Below are positions 63,764 to 64,000 of a DNA stretch of 64,000 bases, piece by piece (position 1 is the first letter of the stretch; every line of letters begins with the position of its first letter). The stretch comes from Sterolibacterium denitrificans (GTDB lineage: Bacteria; Pseudomonadota; Gammaproteobacteria; Burkholderiales; Rhodocyclaceae). The position numbers and the translations under genes were made by a program. The notes below the pieces were generated by a model. That model was not told the DNA's origin, made no database searches, and saw only the letters and a program-made list of their open reading frames with translations. The stretch covers positions 1,302,001 to 1,366,000 of the forward strand of contig NZ_LT837803.1 in NCBI RefSeq assembly GCF_900174485.1. The letters are read 5' to 3'.

Positions 63764-64000
63764 ATGAGCACTGAAGAACAGATCCCGTCGCTCAAGCCCT
63801 ATCTTGTGCGCGCCATCCATGAGTGGTGTTGCGAGAACGGCTATACGCCCTACCTTGCGGTTGCCGTCGACACGCATACCCGCGTGCCGCGCGAGTACGT
63901 CAAGGATGGGCAAATCGTTCTGAATCTCGGGCCTGAAGCCACTCATCAACTGGTGATGGGCAACGAATTGATCACTTTTTCTGCGCGCTTCAATGGCGTG
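63764..64000 (+). CDS. sspB: ClpXP protease specificity-enhancing factor SspB (5' part)
   Basis: The first 79 codons; the gene runs off the right edge. LKPYLVRAIHEWCCENGYTPYLAV and HTRVPREYVKDGQIVLNL match the SspB N-terminal domain, which binds ssrA-tagged proteins and hands them to ClpX. It starts 31 nt after sspA. Confidence 0.93.
   Translation, partial: MSTEEQIPSLKPYLVRAIHEWCCENGYTPYLAVAVDTHTRVPREYVKDGQIVLNLGPEATHQLVMGNELITFSARFNGV

Overview
The window looks like chromosome of a sterol-degrading betaproteobacterium of the Sterolibacterium / Rhodocyclales type. This is an inference from gene content: a Tat-exported type II molybdoenzyme resembling steroid C25 / ethylbenzene dehydrogenase sits in an apparent operon with a 3-ketosteroid delta1-dehydrogenase, next to a CoA-dependent steroid side-chain module. 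The housekeeping genes (petABC-sspAB, hom-thrC, ispDF, pilCD, ffh) are betaproteobacterial in style, and base composition is GC-rich apart from two patches.

Region 1 (1-15.8 kb) is a steroid island with two divergent operons around a TetR gene. Leftward: KstD, a DUF1302 outer-membrane barrel, a DUF1329 periplasmic protein, then the alpha and (partial) beta subunits of the molybdoenzyme. Rightward: a thiolase-fold aldolase, a DUF35-MaoC fusion, two acyl-CoA dehydrogenases and a phytoene-desaturase-like flavoprotein, closed by a terminator. The two operon promoters share a 27-bp and a 22-bp element whose spacing differs by 11 bp, about one helical turn.

Region 2 (15.9-32.6 kb) carries a ParD/RelE-like toxin-antitoxin pair, a cysteine-rich CWC protein, a Nudix hydrolase, a barnase/barstar pair, aspS, pilD-pilC, a patch of small exported proteins including an EexN-like lipoprotein, rhlE, a RutE-like nitroreductase, an exonuclease III gene, ffh, a CcsA-like protein, a CNNM/CBS transporter and two tRNA-Lys genes.

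Region 3 (32.5-37.1 kb) is a 4.5-kb island inserted at the 3' end of tRNA-Lys(CUU), bounded by 48-bp direct repeats. It holds a dead tyrosine integrase (in-frame amber codon plus a frameshift), debris, and one large AT-richer gene. That gene encodes an N-terminal PD-(D/E)XK-like nuclease domain joined to a P-loop NTPase. It is the best candidate in the window for an undescribed single-gene defence system.

Region 4 (37.2-64 kb) holds a PIN-PhoH ATPase, a peroxiredoxin, an ArnD-like protein lacking its metal-binding histidines, an ArnE-like transporter half, alaA-hom-thrC, an MgtA-type ATPase, a complete AmmeMemoRadiSam operon (B-A-radical SAM), ispD-ispF, a porin / PstS-like / GGDEF operon, an Mla/MCE-type lipid transport operon with a STAS-permease fusion, the bc1 complex genes and sspA-sspB (sspB cut by the window edge).

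All calls rest on reading motifs, overlaps and ribosome-binding sites by eye; no database search was run.
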